This document shows, in pieces, positions 1 to 12,921 of a DNA stretch of 64,000 bases (the first letter of the stretch is position 1; every line of letters begins with the position of its first letter). The notes under the pieces were generated by a model that was not told the origin of the DNA, did no database searches, and saw only the letters and a list, made by a program, of their open reading frames with translations. Origin of the DNA: Ziziphus jujuba (taxonomy: Eukaryota > Streptophyta > Magnoliopsida > Rosales > Rhamnaceae). A program made the position numbers and the translations under genes. The stretch covers positions 45,702,001 through 45,766,000 of the forward strand of contig NC_083379.1 of NCBI RefSeq assembly GCF_031755915.1, written 5' to 3'.

Positions 1-219
1 AGGGTTCGAACCATGGATAATCCACTTTCTGGGTACTCTTATGCGCTTGTCCTTGAAAAACCTGTTTGTGCACTTTATGGCACATATAATACTGCTGAGT
101 AGCAAACGCTTTTACTGTTTTTTAGGGAAATAACCGATGACTTTAGTTTAAAATGTAACCATTAATTAGTGGACTTAATTACCAACTTTGGGAATAAAAT
201 TATTTGCACTGGTTTTCAG

Positions 220-494
220 TGGTTTTTCATGATTCTGCTAGCAAAGAATGCAAGAGGCGAATGGGAGAAGCATATGCATTGAACCAGAAGTTGAATGGCT
301 TGGTAAGTGAACAAGACTTGCATAGCCTGAGGAGAAAATTAGATGAAGATCAGAATCACGATGACACTAAAGCGAAAAGGCAAAGACAAAAGCTGATTGG
401 CTAATTGGAAAAATTAGTGGCTGATGTGCACGAAATCAGGATTGTACAACATCAATCAAATGGCGTGGATGAAAGGCTCATGATCACTATCTGA
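220..494 (+). pseudogene. 3' fragment of an unknown gene with an in-frame stop
   Basis: An acceptor-like TTTTCAG ends at 219. From 220 an open frame encodes a charged, helix-prone segment rich in Lys, Arg, Asp and Glu, including the stretch SLRRKLDEDQ. A TAA interrupts it at 402-404. The same frame then stays open with similar composition (LEKLVADVHEIRI) until TGA at 492-494. One C-to-T change (CAA to TAA) would explain the stop, so this looks like the last exon of a coiled-coil-like protein broken by a nonsense change, or a gene that now ends about 30 residues early. I do not recognise the family. The 5' part lies outside the window or is lost. Confidence 0.35.
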
Positions 495-1429
495 CTTCCA
501 ATTTGATAAGAGTTGTAAGCTACTAAATCAAATCAGGCAGATCTTTTGGGCGATGAATATCTTAAATTGTCTTAGTTTCATTAATTTTTTGGTGGTGTTT
601 GTGTTAAAATGTATTTCTATGTAAAGCACATATATGTGGCGATTACTTTCTAGCAAGATATAGTTTATTAAGTCTCTCGAGCATGAGATGCCTTGCTTTG
701 CTTTTTGGACGATGAATGTAAGAATTTCCTCATTCTCACAGCCCCAAACATATCCCTTACATGGTATTCTTTTTCTTTTCCGGCTTCCCTCTACCTTCGA
801 AAATTTCAAAAATATCTGTTTGAAATATTAATGAACTTTAAGAATAATGATTAAGGAATATATCACTAATACCCGTACTTGATTAAGAGCAAAATCATTT
901 ACTTCTATAGAATAAACTAATATATAAGTCAGAGGGCCCACCTGAAGGCCCATGTCCACGATGAATTGGTCCAAAATGCAAATGATTGTATTTTATTTTA
1001 TTTTTATTTTTACCCTTAAATTAATGGGAAAAACAGTCTATATGGAAAATTGGGAATTCAATATTCATAGGTGGAAATGGAAAGGCCATGGAAGATCCAA
1101 GTTGGCGAAATGAAACGGGAGGGTTTGACTCCAAATAGTAGGCACATGCGGCAACGATCCACACGTGTCAAGTAAGTAAGACGCCTCTGCTACTGTTGTT
1201 TACAGCATGGGCGATTCCAGCGTGTGAGATTTGATTATTGAAAACCCCTCCGTCCAAACCCCAACGTCCTCATTTCTAAGAAGATAGTGGTGTGAAATAA
1301 TAATAATATTTAGCAAATTCACAGGGGAACACACACAGTCACCGTCGGCGTTTGGCTTAGGGCTGCCGAGTATAACAGGGCGTGACCTGAGATCATAAAA
1401 ACTTCTCCATCAACACAAAAAAAAAAGCC
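495..1429. promoter_or_regulatory. COX5B: Intergenic region and COX5B promoter
   Basis: There is no gene here. It holds two site-II-like elements, GGGCCCA (934-940) and GGCCCA (947-952), about 480 bp before the COX5B start, and a G-box CACGTG at 1162-1167. Site II elements (TGGGCY and complement) are known in plant promoters of nuclear respiratory-chain genes, which fits the downstream gene. The 5' leader probably begins between about 1320 and 1400. Element function is inferred from sequence only. Confidence 0.5.
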
Positions 1430-4400
1430 ATGTGGCGGAGACTTGTTTCTTCCTCCCACCTCAAAACCCTAGGCCGATTGACTGCTCCGCCTCCTTGCAG
1501 ATCCGCTTCCGGACCCGCCCGATTGCTCCGCCCTCCACCCCTTTCTGCTTCTGCTTCTCACTTTCTCCGCAACTTCAGCGACTCCGATTCAGGTATTCTG
1601 CCACACTTTCTTCTGCTTAGATCTTCTGCAAATAGTATAATCAGCATATCTTTTATATATATATATATATATATGTAAATTTGAATTGCAAGTTTATGTA
1701 TAACAGTAAATACATGTGGCTTTTAATTGATTTTTTGGAGGATTTGTGAGGTGTTGTAGGGAACACTGCTGTGAAGAAGAAGGTTGAGGATGTAATGCCC
1801 ATTGCCACTGGCCACGAGCGAGAGGAACTTGAGGCTGCACTTGAGGTGACTGCTCATTTTGCTGCCTTTTTTTATTTTTTTTAGTTTCTTCATTCTTTTA
1901 TTTGTTTGGTTCATTGGAAAATGGAAGAAAAAATAAAATAATATTACGTTTATCACTTTTGCCCCATCAAATACTTCAAATCCAAATGTAGCTGAGCTGG
2001 TTTGTACATCATAAGTTTTTTCATTTTCCAACATCCTCTCAGCTTCCAAATGTTTAGGTTATTGTTCTTTTCTCTGGTTTTCGGGGTTAGATGCACACTT
2101 CTGGTCCAAGATATCGTTTATAATTTTTGTATTTTTAGATTTTTTTTTTTTTATCTTTTTTTTATTTTTTTATTTTTTTATTTTTTTATTTTGACAGGGA
2201 AGGGATATATTGGAAATTGATCATCCCGTCGGTCCTTTTGGCACCAAGGTAAGTAATCCGTAATTTATATCCATCTGATTGTGTAAGACGTTGGTTGTGG
2301 TTTTGTCAGTTTTATGTTTGATTATCTATGGGATATTGATTTCACTTATGAAGTTTTGTTAGGATTTTGAGATCTTGTCGAGGGTTATGTAGACTGTAAT
2401 ATGTACATTACTAGTCATTTTTGCAAAAGTGAGTGTTCTCGGATATTCGTACTTAATGTACCTACTCCCTATCAGTACTGCCACTGGTACTAAAATATTT
2501 ACTTCAAATGTAAAGTTTTGAAAAATTGTATGGGTTGTTTGAATTCATATGATAATCAAAACACTGTTACGTTACAGCATGTAATTTTGATGTAGATGTA
2601 TCATTTATATGTTGTTAATTTGTTAGTATATACATTGTCTATGGTTAGTGATCAACGCTTATACTGATGTTTCTTAATGTAAAAGTGTTTAATGCTTAAG
2701 CTTAACGTCTCTCTTTTCCATGAAGTAATTACAATCTCTACATTGTTTCACTTTTGTGGAGCAAATGAAGTGAAAATCCAACAACCATTTTGATTTTCTT
2801 TCTGGTACATCATTTTTTTTTTTCTTCTTGTATTTATTTTCAAATCAATTTATGCTGTGAAATATACAAAAAATACTGTGTTGAAGTTAGTTTATTTATT
2901 CAGATAGGGACCATACAGGTGCAACTTTTCTCATTGCCCAGCTCTGCTGGTCTGGGTTTACACTGTTCTTTGAGTGCCTGGTTCATTCCTTGTTAATATA
3001 GGATAAAAAGTTATTCATGTTTAGGTTTTGCTGTTCAAATTTGAGTATTTAGAATGTTAAATTGATAAGATAAAATAAAGCTACCAGGCATGAACTATCA
3101 TAAAAATGCATATGTTACATTCTTATTTTATGTAGAGGGCTCCTCGGGAGATCTGAAGGGCTTAAGCAGCTTTTGCCTTCCCCTCTATTATATTAGCAAA
3201 GGGCGATCAGACTATTCCCAAGGAGCCTTACTGATCAAGCTATGGAATGGTATAGGATTCGAAGAAATTTGTTGTCTAGAGATAGTGGAGTGATCTCAAG
3301 GTGTTTTCTAGAAAGTATAACCAAGCCTTGTATAATCACTTGTCATGCTTATGTACCATGAGCAGTACCATGTAATCTTTTACCACATGGCTTCCTCTGT
3401 AGTCTAACTTGGAATTATGTTGTCGCATTCTGCATTGTAGACTGTGTGCATTAATTATCTTTATTCCTTAATATGATTGTTATAAATAAGGGGCAACAAC
3501 ATGATAGGCTATAGAATAAGAAGTGTTTTTTGAAATTGGTTGCATACTTATTTTAGATGTAGCTATTAGTACTTTAGTTGCCCTATTGTGTGGATGTTTA
3601 TCCCTTTAGTCTTATAAGACTTTTAGTATTAGTTTGATAAAACCAAGAATAGTATCTAATTCCAATTAGTTTTATTTATTTATTTATTTATTTTTGTTTA
3701 AGGTGAAGTTGTGAACTAAGTCTGACTGTCGCTTAATTGTAATTTCTCCATAAGATGCCTTTTTTTTTTTTTTTTTTTTTTTCCCTGTGTGAATTTCATA
3801 CCTTGAGAATAAGGCTTTGTTTGCTATTGGTTCTTATCTTATTATGTGATGATTTCGATGTCAGAATTTTTCATGTCGATTAATTTTTCTTTTTCTTTAT
3901 TTTTTGTACTAATGGAAATCTTATTGTTGTCTTTTGGCCTCTAGGAAGCTCCTGCAGTTGTGAAGTCCTATTATGACAAGAGAATAGTTGGATGCCCTGG
4001 TGGTGAAGGCGGTAGGTTATTTCATTTATTTCTTCTGTGTGTTTCACCCCACATGCTTCACTGTTTTTTTCAAAAGAATATGGCATATCATTTCACGTAT
4101 CTCCTCTTGATCTAAGTAGATTGTTTTTGAATTTCAGATGATGAGCATGATGTCGTCTGGTTTTGGCTGGAGAAAGGCAAGCCACATGAATGCCCAGTCT
4201 GCTCACAATATTTTGTGGTAAGTGGGGATTCAAATGTAAGGTGATGGTTTGCAGCCTGTCCCTGATCTGGAGTCACTGGAGGTGGAACCAGATCAATATG
4301 TACAGTTTTATGTCTATATGTGGATTTGATCCTATTGGATTTGCTTGTATAGCAGGCCGAGCTCCACAGTTCCAATAGGAATATAATTAGTTGATGTGAT

Positions 4401-5482
4401 CATGCAAAAGTTTTATTGTTAATTTACTGTCAGTTCAAAAAATTTAAGCTACAGGAAGTGAATCTGTGTACGTCAAGCTTTATGCATGTAGAGCAATTAC
4501 CAAAAACAGGTCATCGAGATTCAAAGACAAGACTAACCACACAGTTAGAGCTCTAGTATCATATTTAATTTACCATCAACTTCATAATTGTAAGCTAATA
4601 GTAAGTGAACTTAATAGTATATATCATTATCAAGCCAACACAGTACACACATAATGTCATTCGCCAAGAAGAGAACGCACACATAATGTCTGTTTTATTG
4701 CTTCAATATAACATGCCAGTCAGGACATGGTCAATCAGTCTGCAGTGTATGACCTAGGACCCAGGTTACTTAATACAAAATAATAAATGGTAAGTAGCAA
4801 TTATTACTTAATACAAAATAATAAATGGTAAGTAGCAATTATATGAATACACAGACTTTGTATAGTTGACATTTTTTGGGTCTGTAATAACATGCCAGTC
4901 AGGACATGGTCAATCAGTCTGCAGTGTATGACCTAGGACCCAGGTTACTTAATACGAAATAATAAGTGGTAAGTAGCAAATATATGAATACATGTACTTC
5001 GTATAGTTGACATTTTTTTGGTCTGTAATATGTTTATGTGTAATCTCTCTCTCTCTCTCTCTCTCTCACATATTCTCAAGTCTATACTTGAAGGGTCTTT
5101 GGTGTGAAATTTCCTATGCATATGATTTATATGCAAATTTGGTGCAATTATGAGGATCCACTGAAGGAAAGGTGGAAAAAAACCTATTTAGAAAAGAATA
5201 TTCAAAACTGTGTGCTCTTAATTGTTGGATGATGATACTTTTCTCCATCTAAATTCTACTGTCTTATCTGAGTGGTTCTCTGAAGTAAAATAGCCGACCC
5301 CAATTTTTTGTTTTTCCCTCCCTACAATTATTGCTTAGTTAGAGAGTTGAGTAAATTGAACTTTGAGTTTCTTTCAGTCATGCTAAATTCAACTGATTAT
5401 CATATCTGATTTTTAACAGCTTGAAGTTGTGGGACCTGGAGGATCTCCTGATGGACATGATGATGATCATGAGCATCATTGA
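1430..5482 (+). CDS. COX5B: Cytochrome c oxidase subunit 5b, mitochondrial
   Basis: Nuclear-encoded zinc-binding subunit of respiratory complex IV on the matrix side of the inner mitochondrial membrane. Six exons join in frame: 1430-1592, 1760-1845, 2198-2248, 3945-4011, 4138-4217, 5420-5482, giving about 169 residues, normal for the plant family. The first ~55 residues are rich in Arg, Ser and Ala with no acidic residue before NFSDSDS, a typical mitochondrial presequence. The conserved core follows: GHEREELEAALEGRD, then DHPVGPFGTKEAPAVV, then the zinc-ligand Cys region (VGCPGG and HECPVCSQYF) and a His/Asp-rich tail. All introns are GT-AG. The 1.7 kb intron 3 is T-rich, and intron 5 carries a tandem duplication. 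A possible poly(A) signal AATAAA lies at 5511-5516. The ATG at 1430 is the first in this frame. Confidence 0.95.
4709..5030. repeat. Tandem duplication inside COX5B intron 5
   Basis: A block starting AACATGCCAGTCAGGACATG at about 4710 recurs at about 4889, with the same order of motifs (CAGTCTGCAGTGTATGACC, then TTACTTAATAC). Copy 1 also holds an internal 38-nt repeat (unit starts 4766 and 4804), which makes it longer than copy 2. A shared tail (GTATAGTTGACATTTTTT) ends both copies. Copies differ at a few bases, so the duplication is recent but not brand new. Confidence 0.85.
5044..5067. repeat. (CT)n microsatellite
   Basis: An uninterrupted CT dinucleotide run in COX5B intron 5, directly after the tandem duplication. 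Confidence 0.9.
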
Positions 5483-6673
5483 TCAATTAACGTGCAAAGT
5501 ATCTTGCTGGAATAAAGTCTAGGAAGATGAAGAGACAGTTTCCAGTATACACTGAAAATTTAATTCAAAAGCTTTGTGTTTTTGTTTGATTTTGATCGGT
5601 CATAGTTTTTCATGCTGTTGCTTTGGCAACATTTGAGATAGAATCTTCCCTGTGGTAATCTAGACACAGGTTGGTCATCTGTTGGACTATGGATCTTGTT
5701 AGGATGTCTTTTTTTATGCCTTGCCAAATAATTGATGGCTACTGCTTGATTCTTTACCTTGGATGGAGATGGTAAATCTTTACGTTTTAAAGAAACCTCT
5801 GAAATAGAACTCCAACTTTTGTTAATGATCATTTCGACTATGATTTCCAACCAAAATCGAAAATCCAACCCAGTTGAAACCAGTGAAAAAGGGTTTGGAT
5901 TGATTGATTGTTTTTATCCATTCAAAGGCTGGTAAAGAATGTTTTACATCATTTATATATGGTTTAAAGTAAAATCTTGTTGATTGCAAAGTGCATGGTT
6001 CAGAATGTTGCGACTTTTAACAGAAAAGAAATCCACAGTTGTAAAGCAGAGTTTATGATATCTGTGTTTCCCAAAGATACGTAGTTCAATTGAGGCGGGT
6101 TATCTTGAGAAATATAAGTGTCCAGAAAGCATTAGATGCAGTTATGATGATATCAATAACAGGTTGCAAAATGCAAGGGCCAATAGGAACGGGAATAAAA
6201 AAAGAACAGATTCAAAGTCTCGCGCATCACAATCTAACCAATATGAGAAAGAATAACATCATCATTATCATCATCAGCTTTGTTCCCGCACAAACAATGA
6301 CAGACAAAAACTCCTCGCTAATTCTGCGACGTTCATTAATACATTCAGTCCCGCTTTATATAAGAGACTCATGGAAGCTACCAATCCATCCTCTCCACCT
6401 ACAAATGCATCTCTATCATATTTTTCCCCCCAGTTTTTGGTTCCACGCGAATCAACTGATATGGAAAAACGAAGTGAAAGTTCAAATAGATGTTGGCCAA
6501 TTAGCTATTAAACATACCATATAGATTTCTTTTAGAAAAATTACTACATCCTAGGAGAAATTTCTAAAGATTGATCGCAGAATAATTTGAATTGACGTAT
6601 GTTAAATAGGGCCTCAGTTATTTCCTGCTTCACTGCTTTTAAATTGTTCATTGCTAAAATCACTCACAAACGC

Positions 6674-6720
6674 TTATTAGGCTTGCTTTTTTTTTGGGGG
6701 GGTAAATTTATTAGGCTTGC
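6674..6720. repeat. Micro-insertion (21 nt) with 13-bp direct repeats
   Basis: TTATTAGGCTTGC occurs at 6674-6686 and again at 6708-6720. Between them sits T9-G7-TAAAT. On the minus strand this reads ATTTA, seven C, then an A tail, as expected for a tiny poly(A)-tailed insert in reverse orientation. The perfect 13-bp repeat is direct sequence evidence; insertion as the cause is inference. Confidence 0.6.
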
Positions 6721-7162
6721 ATTTCTTTAGCAAGAAGAAAGGTTTTTAATGATTTTATTCTGCTGTCCCTACAGAATAAGTCAATTTGGCTTTTGACATT
6801 CCAAACTCGTATATATTTTTCCCTTTACTAGAATGTCATAAAACAAAAAGGAAAAATAGGAAAAGAAAAGAAAAAGAAGCTACCAAAGCTACTTTCTTGT
6901 AAAATGATCAAATTGCCTATTTACATCGATTAACTCCTAACTCCACATCCATTGGTTAATTTATATCAACGAAAATGTGCCCTCCATTCAATTAAGGACA
7001 TAATATGGTTCACAAATGTCTATTCAATAGATCAGAAACTAGCTTCTTACCTAGCTAATGTAATTAATGCTAGTGCTCTATGCACAATAAGGTTCATGTT
7101 AGAACTCTTCTCTTCTTGTCTCCTCTAGGGTAGACCTTATTGCGCACCAGCTTACACAGATA

Positions 7163-7206
7163 AAACAACAGAAGGATTTCCACCAAAAAAATAAACAACA
7201 GAAGGA
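7163..7206. repeat. Micro-insertion (16 nt) with 14-bp direct repeats
   Basis: AAACAACAGAAGGA is at 7163-7176 and 7193-7206. The 16 nt between (TTTCCACCAAAAAAAT) end in an A-rich tail. The repeat begins with AAA, as target-primed insertions often do. Compare 6674-6720 and 52509-52558. Confidence 0.6.
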
Positions 7207-9235
7207 ACAAAACTAAAAAAAATAAAAAAAGAAACGACTCAGAAAAGACCAAACATTTAAGAAAAAATGATAGAAAACAAATCATAATCTAGCTGTGATA
7301 GGGTTTTTCACAAATCATTAAAAATAAAGTATAAAACAAATATAAAAGATTCTTGGATGGACTCCATATTTTTCTACCAGAAATTAACAGGTTAAACTAT
7401 AACCAAAAACATCTTATCCATTTATATATCGAGGTAGCACCGTTGAAGTATTTTAATCTCCAATAACAAGTAGTGCCAACAGCATATTTTGCCTCTTATA
7501 AACAAAACCCATAAAAATTATATCAACCTAAATATCTACTTAAAGGTTGATTCTTTCCTTTATAAAAGAGTGGGATAAAGAAACGAGTTGACAAACAAAA
7601 AGCTAACCTTATGTTTTTTCTACAAAGCAGGGAAAAATTTTCTTAGTGAATACTGCTGACTTAGTAAAAAAGATCAGATACTTCCAAATTGCCATAGTAA
7701 CGAATAACACTGTGCCATATCTGCTGCAATTTAGTATGTCTTAAGTCAACCGAGCTTTGACAAAAGGGGTTTTATATTATTGGCATTGTTTAACTAAAAT
7801 GTTAATAGCTTTATCAATTTGCTTTCTTATTGCAGTCCAGCAGTATAAGCATTGTATGGAAAGTGAAGGGTGAGGATGGTGGTTTTAGTAGTATAGTACC
7901 GACTCAAAATCAACAACAGCTGGGACACTATAGATATAATACATTTTCTTCTTACCAAACAAAACAAAAGAAAAAAAGAGTCATGGAAATAGAAATACAA
8001 ATAGAAATTCAACTTGTACTGGGGATATATAATTACATAAAGTGGTGCATGAAAATTGCGTCTTATAGGTGTGGGACTGTGAGTGTGACCAAAGATAATG
8101 TGCATAATGGGCTTACCTAATCTCCATGGTGTCTTAGTGGTTGATTTGCTCATAAAATTCATTTTTGTATGGGGTCTAAGAATTTATTCTTATGTCACTT
8201 AAATACTCCTGACCAATCTCAAGACAGTTGAGAACTTGATTTTGGATTTAGATATTTAAGGTTTTGAAAATTTTTAGATCTTCTAGCATTTGTTAGCAAA
8301 ATCAATTTGAAGTGTTTCAAAAAAAGTGAAATGATTTTGTCACGATATCATTAATGAGAAAAGATCTAGTTTTTGGACTTATTATGTCCTAATGATTTTT
8401 GGTGTTCAGTAATGAGCATAAGAAAACAAAAACTTTATGGGTGGGGCTTCAGCAACCAAAAAATATAGTGGCAAGCAAGAAAGCATTAAAGAGGATGGAA
8501 GGAGAGAAAAAAGTCTACTCGCTTTTCTTCTTGTCTCTTACGCATAACAAATCTTTGGTTGGTGAGATATATAACTTATCAAATACTAAACCAACAAATA
8601 AAAATATATTATAAATTATATTTATATGTAATGTTAATCACTTAAAATTAACGGAAAACCTGAAAAGAATGCTGGAGTGAGAAACCTGGAAACCCTCAGT
8701 TCCCAGACCCTTCCTTAATTCTAGAATATATTGAGATTATTCTTTGGTTTTATTTTTTTTATTTTTTTGTATTTTTTTTCAAGTTTATATCTTTATGGTT
8801 AATGGGTATCCATCAATCATCAGAAATTCATAAACAAATGATTGATAAAAGATATTTTTTTACAAACTTGGATTGTTCTTTCTTGTTTTCAGTAATATTC
8901 TTTAGTTGTTGTTGGGCTTGCTTTATTTTCTGGCCACTGCCCACAAGCATAGATTCTTTCTATGTTGCAAATCCAGAGCCACCTCTCCCCATCTGGGTGA
9001 CTTAGGAATGGATGAATGTGCTCTGCTCTGCTTGGATTCTCTCTGCTCATAAAAAGATTTCCTGCTTTTGTCCTTGTCTTTACCTCTCCTTTTCATTGAT
9101 GCCCCCTCCCTTTTTGAGTTTCTAGGCGGTTTTAGGCGCGGTACGTAGCTGGTGGACACATTACTCATACATAATAATGATGCATATTCACAGTTTCACA
9201 CGTTTTATTCTCCTTTCGCACTGCCCTCATTTTTG

Positions 9236-9244
9236 CTATAAATA
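9236..9244 (+). promoter_or_regulatory. TATA box of the hydrolase gene
   Basis: CTATAAATA lies about 97 bp upstream of the ATG at 9341, at a normal plant spacing for a short 5' leader starting near 9270. Confidence 0.55.
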
Positions 9245-9340
9245 CTCTTTCTCAATCTGGGTTTTTTCCATTGCAGTACCTTCTCTCAACCCTTTACAAT
9301 AGGCGGGCTGTTTAGCTGCGGGATTAATAGAAACGCCAAG

Positions 9341-12300
9341 ATGAGCTATGCACAATCTAATATCAGTTCTGGTTTGTCACTTCACTTCCTTTCCTTATTT
9401 TTGCTTATTAGTGTTGATTGCTATCACTTTCTTGCATTAATTTATTTCATTGAAGTTTAGACAACTTCCTCATCTAAATGGGGATACTAGAGCCATAGAT
9501 GGTGATTTTAGATTTTAGATTTTTTTTTTTTTTTTTTCTCGTCCCCACCTATGTATGTCTTTTTGTTTGTTTTTTCCTTCCGTCCCAAAGAGTTTTTTGC
9601 ATGTTTCCTGAGAAGTGACTTTTTCTTGGGACTAAACCTCAGGCAGTAGAACTGCTAGGAGGACATTTGATTTTGGAAGGACCCACGTGGTGAGGCCCAA
9701 AGGGAAACATCAGGCAACAATAGTCTGGTTACACGGACTCAGTGATAATGGCTTAAGGTATTGTTGCTAATTTTCCTTTCTAATGTTCCTTCATGGCATT
9801 TTATTGACAGATAAATTAGGTATTATTTCGGCTCTCTGTTATTTTTTCCCTAAAAAAAAAATTGTTCAAGCCCTTGGGTGCAAGAAAGAAAACCTCACGA
9901 TTTACCTCAAGTGGAAGATTGAGTGGCAACTTCAACTTGTGACGTAAGTCTTTTCTGAGGTGTTGTTATTAGCAACAGTCTCCATAACCATCTTCATCTT
10001 GGGATAAAAGTACTGAACCATGATCATCTATAAAAGAACCAAAATATTAATTGGAGAACTTTGTTGTGAGGAAAGTAGATAATAACACAAAGATTATGAT
10101 AAATTGTTTATCTTTTCTTTTTTATCTCTTAAGTACGTGTCCTGTATTGGAATGATGGACTTTTTGCTTTTAAAAGACAACAAAATGAAAGGGGTTTCAG
10201 AATGTCAACATCTTCGCATGCTCTAATGGCCGGTCCGTATGATTAACTTTTTCATGTTGAGCTTCCTTTGATTTAGATTCTCATTTAAAAAAAAAAAAAA
10301 AAAATTAGATGGAGAGAGAAGTGCTCATTGAACCGATATTAATTTGATTTTTTTCCCCCTTCTAATTCTAGTCTGATTCGATACCAACCTAAATTTGTAA
10401 AGCCTTGATTTGGAAAAAAAAAAAGCATATGCCAAATTCATGAATTGGGGACCACAACTTCGCTTATTCTCCTAATGAACTACTAAACGTGAGCTTATAA
10501 AGGATATTCATACTTGTGTGTTAAGTTAGGATCTTTCTGCATTATTTTAGATCCACTAGTGCAGGATAGTGAAAGCATAAACTTTTTAATTTTATTTTTT
10601 TGTCACCGTTGAGTATTAATGGACAATAATATTAACATATATGTGCTTTTCTTCTTTTTCCAATTGCATTTATATCTGTCTTTTGATTGAAAGATTGTAA
10701 GAGTTACAACTCAAAACAGACATGTTGTCTCACTAATGCTCCATCTGGTTACAGCTCATCTCAGCTCTTGGAAACTCTTCCTCTTCCAAATGTAAGGGCA
10801 CATGTCTTCAATTACATTAAAGCTTATGGAAATTTCATTCCCTCTAATTCATGCCTAAGTTACTTCCTTTTTATCTGTATATCCATTCTTTTTGCATATC
10901 TGGTGCAGATTAAATGGATATGTCCAACTGCTCCTACCCGTCCTGTAGCAGTACTTGGTGGTTTTCCATGCACTGCTTGTAAGATCAATAATTTTTAATG
11001 CAACTGTCTTCTTTATACAGTATCAAATATTTCATTGGAACTTGAAGACTTTGAAATTTACTAAGAATTACCACAAATACAGGGTTTGATGTTGGAGAGC
11101 TTTCTGAAGATGGTCCAGATGATTGGGAGGGTTTAGATGCTTCAGCTGCGCATATTGCAAACTTGTTGTCAACTGAACCACCTGATGGTACTCTCATGGA
11201 AAAATTATTCGCAAGATACATATGCGATTTCTATTCTGTTCATCTACATGTACCTTCATGATTAAAATGTGTTAACCTTGAAGGAATTATTCTTCAAGGC
11301 AAAACTGAATTCCTTCTTTAAGTCAAAAATTGGATCCTGCATCCCTATGTTAATTTATGTTTTTTGGCCTTCTAACATTTTCCCTTGTATGTTATTACAG
11401 TCTTACCCAAGGTCAAACATAAACTTACATGGGCATGCAAATCATGCCCATGACAATTTTCAGCATTAAGTGTTGGAACTTGTTCTGATTTTCCCATTTA
11501 TGTTTTAGCATATATTCTTATTAACTTCTAGTTCTGAGACAATATATTTATGTTGTGTGTTCTCTTGCTTGATTTAATTAATGGGATCCCATTATCATAA
11601 CCACTTTTTGGTGACAGTTAAAGTTGGGATAGGAGGCTTCAGTATGGGGGCTGCCATGGCCCTTTATTCTGCAACTTGTTATGCCATGGGGAGATACGGA
11701 AATGGTAATCTCTACCCTGTCAATTTAAGGGCCGTCATTGGATTAAGTGGATGGCTTCCAGGATCAAGGTATGACTTCTTATAGAGGCTTCTTATACCAG
11801 TCCCCCTTTTATTCCTCACAATTTTTATGTTAGGAATTACTTGCACCAAACCTTTTAGTCCTGTTAACTTTAAAAAAGAACATGAGTGATTTTTTTTGTG
11901 AAACATCACATGTTATACAGATTTAGGAGAATGAAATGTGAGCCCCATATTGTCATTGTTGTGTAATCATTATAAAAATAAAAACAGCATGCATTTTGAG
12001 AGGGATCCATCTGGCAATCTGCTATACTTGGACGTTGTTGATTGAGCTCTGTGTGGATTTTGTCTGAAGGTTTAGGTATTTGATGTTTAAAGGTTACTAT
12101 CATGCAGGAGCTTGAAGAACAAAATAGAAGGGTCGAATGAGGCTACAAGGCGTGCTTCATCATTGCCAATTTTGCTCTATCATGGAAGCTGTACGTATAT
12201 GTATTTCTACCATGATATTTTAATTTGAGCTTTGCGTAAAAATTTTTAACCTGAGTTTCTTTGGCATTTGACTATTATATATGTATATATACACATATGA

Positions 12301-12921
12301 AGAGGTAGCTCAACCCAATAATTTCAATCATTATGAATCTAATTCCATATCACCATGGAAAAGAGTATACTTTTGGCTCCAGAAACTAATAACTTATGTA
12401 GGCTTTGAGATTTGTTAGAGCCTCTACTTGACTATTTAGTTCCTTTAAAAGTCAAACAAATAGGGACCTATAAGGCTGTAACTTCCACCGTCAAATCCTT
12501 AACTATCACGTATTAGGGATGAGCAGAGAGCCCATGTATAATATTTTACTGTTTAGGTCTTCATCTTGTAGTTGCAACACTTACCCTTTTGTTGATCTTA
12601 TTGTAGGCGATGATGTAGTCCCTTACAAGTATGGAGAGAAATCTGCCCACTGTTTGACTTCAGCAGGATTTCGATATGTTACACTGAAAACCCTAGATGG
12701 GTAATTGCCCTGTTTCCATTATCAAGAAAAACCTTTTATAATGGTTTTTTTTTTTTTTTTATTTTTTTTTTTTTCAAGGGGACCAGTTAGCCTTACCAGT
12801 TTTCATGGCTAAAGCAGTGTTTTGTTAACTGTGCAGGCTTGGTCATTATACAGTCCCTAAAGAAATGGATGAGGTCTGCAATTGGCTTATAGCAAGGCTG
12901 GGGCTTGAAGGGTCCCGTTAA
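9341..12921 (+). CDS. Acyl-protein thioesterase-like alpha/beta hydrolase
   Basis: Phospholipase/carboxylesterase family (Abhydrolase_2), related to acyl-protein thioesterases that remove S-acyl groups from proteins or act on lysophospholipids, probably cytosolic. Nine exons join in frame: 9341-9371, 9643-9757, 10755-10791, 10909-10978, 11083-11187, 11618-11768, 12108-12190, 12607-12700, 12837-12921 (256 residues). Visible landmarks are TIVWLHGLSDN near the N-terminus, the nucleophile elbow GFSMG with Ser128, the acid residue Asp199 in DDVVPY, and His232 in LGHYTVP, so the catalytic triad is complete. The C-terminus ends RLGLEGSR, as in plant homologues I remember (At3g15650 / At5g20060 type). 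All introns are GT-AG. AATAAA at 13111-13116 is a possible poly(A) signal. The exact substrate cannot be told from sequence. Confidence 0.93.

Larger units (their letters stand above)
5483..9340. other. Intergenic region between COX5B and the hydrolase gene
   Basis: I see no convincing gene. The first ~400 bp is probably COX5B 3' UTR. Open frames here (for example 6090-6524 and 7827-8162) have no recognisable domain, poor amino-acid composition and overlapping frames of similar length. The region holds two micro-insertions flanked by direct repeats (6674-6720, 7163-7206). A TATA-like CTATAAATA at 9236-9244 is about 100 bp before the next start codon. Confidence 0.6.

Noticed and set aside
1..14. 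GGTTCGAACC at the window edge, like a tRNA B box
   Set aside because: The rest of any tRNA would lie before the window, and the bases after it do not give a convincing acceptor stem or T-run terminator.
6090..6524. 144-codon open frame after COX5B
   Set aside because: No domain, odd composition, no splice context; most likely chance in intergenic sequence.
8923..9168. 81-codon minus-strand frame upstream of the hydrolase gene
   Set aside because: Lies in the promoter area, basic low-complexity translation, no homologue recognised.
10687..10998. 103-codon frame spanning hydrolase exons 3-4
   Set aside because: Read-through of intron between two real exons.
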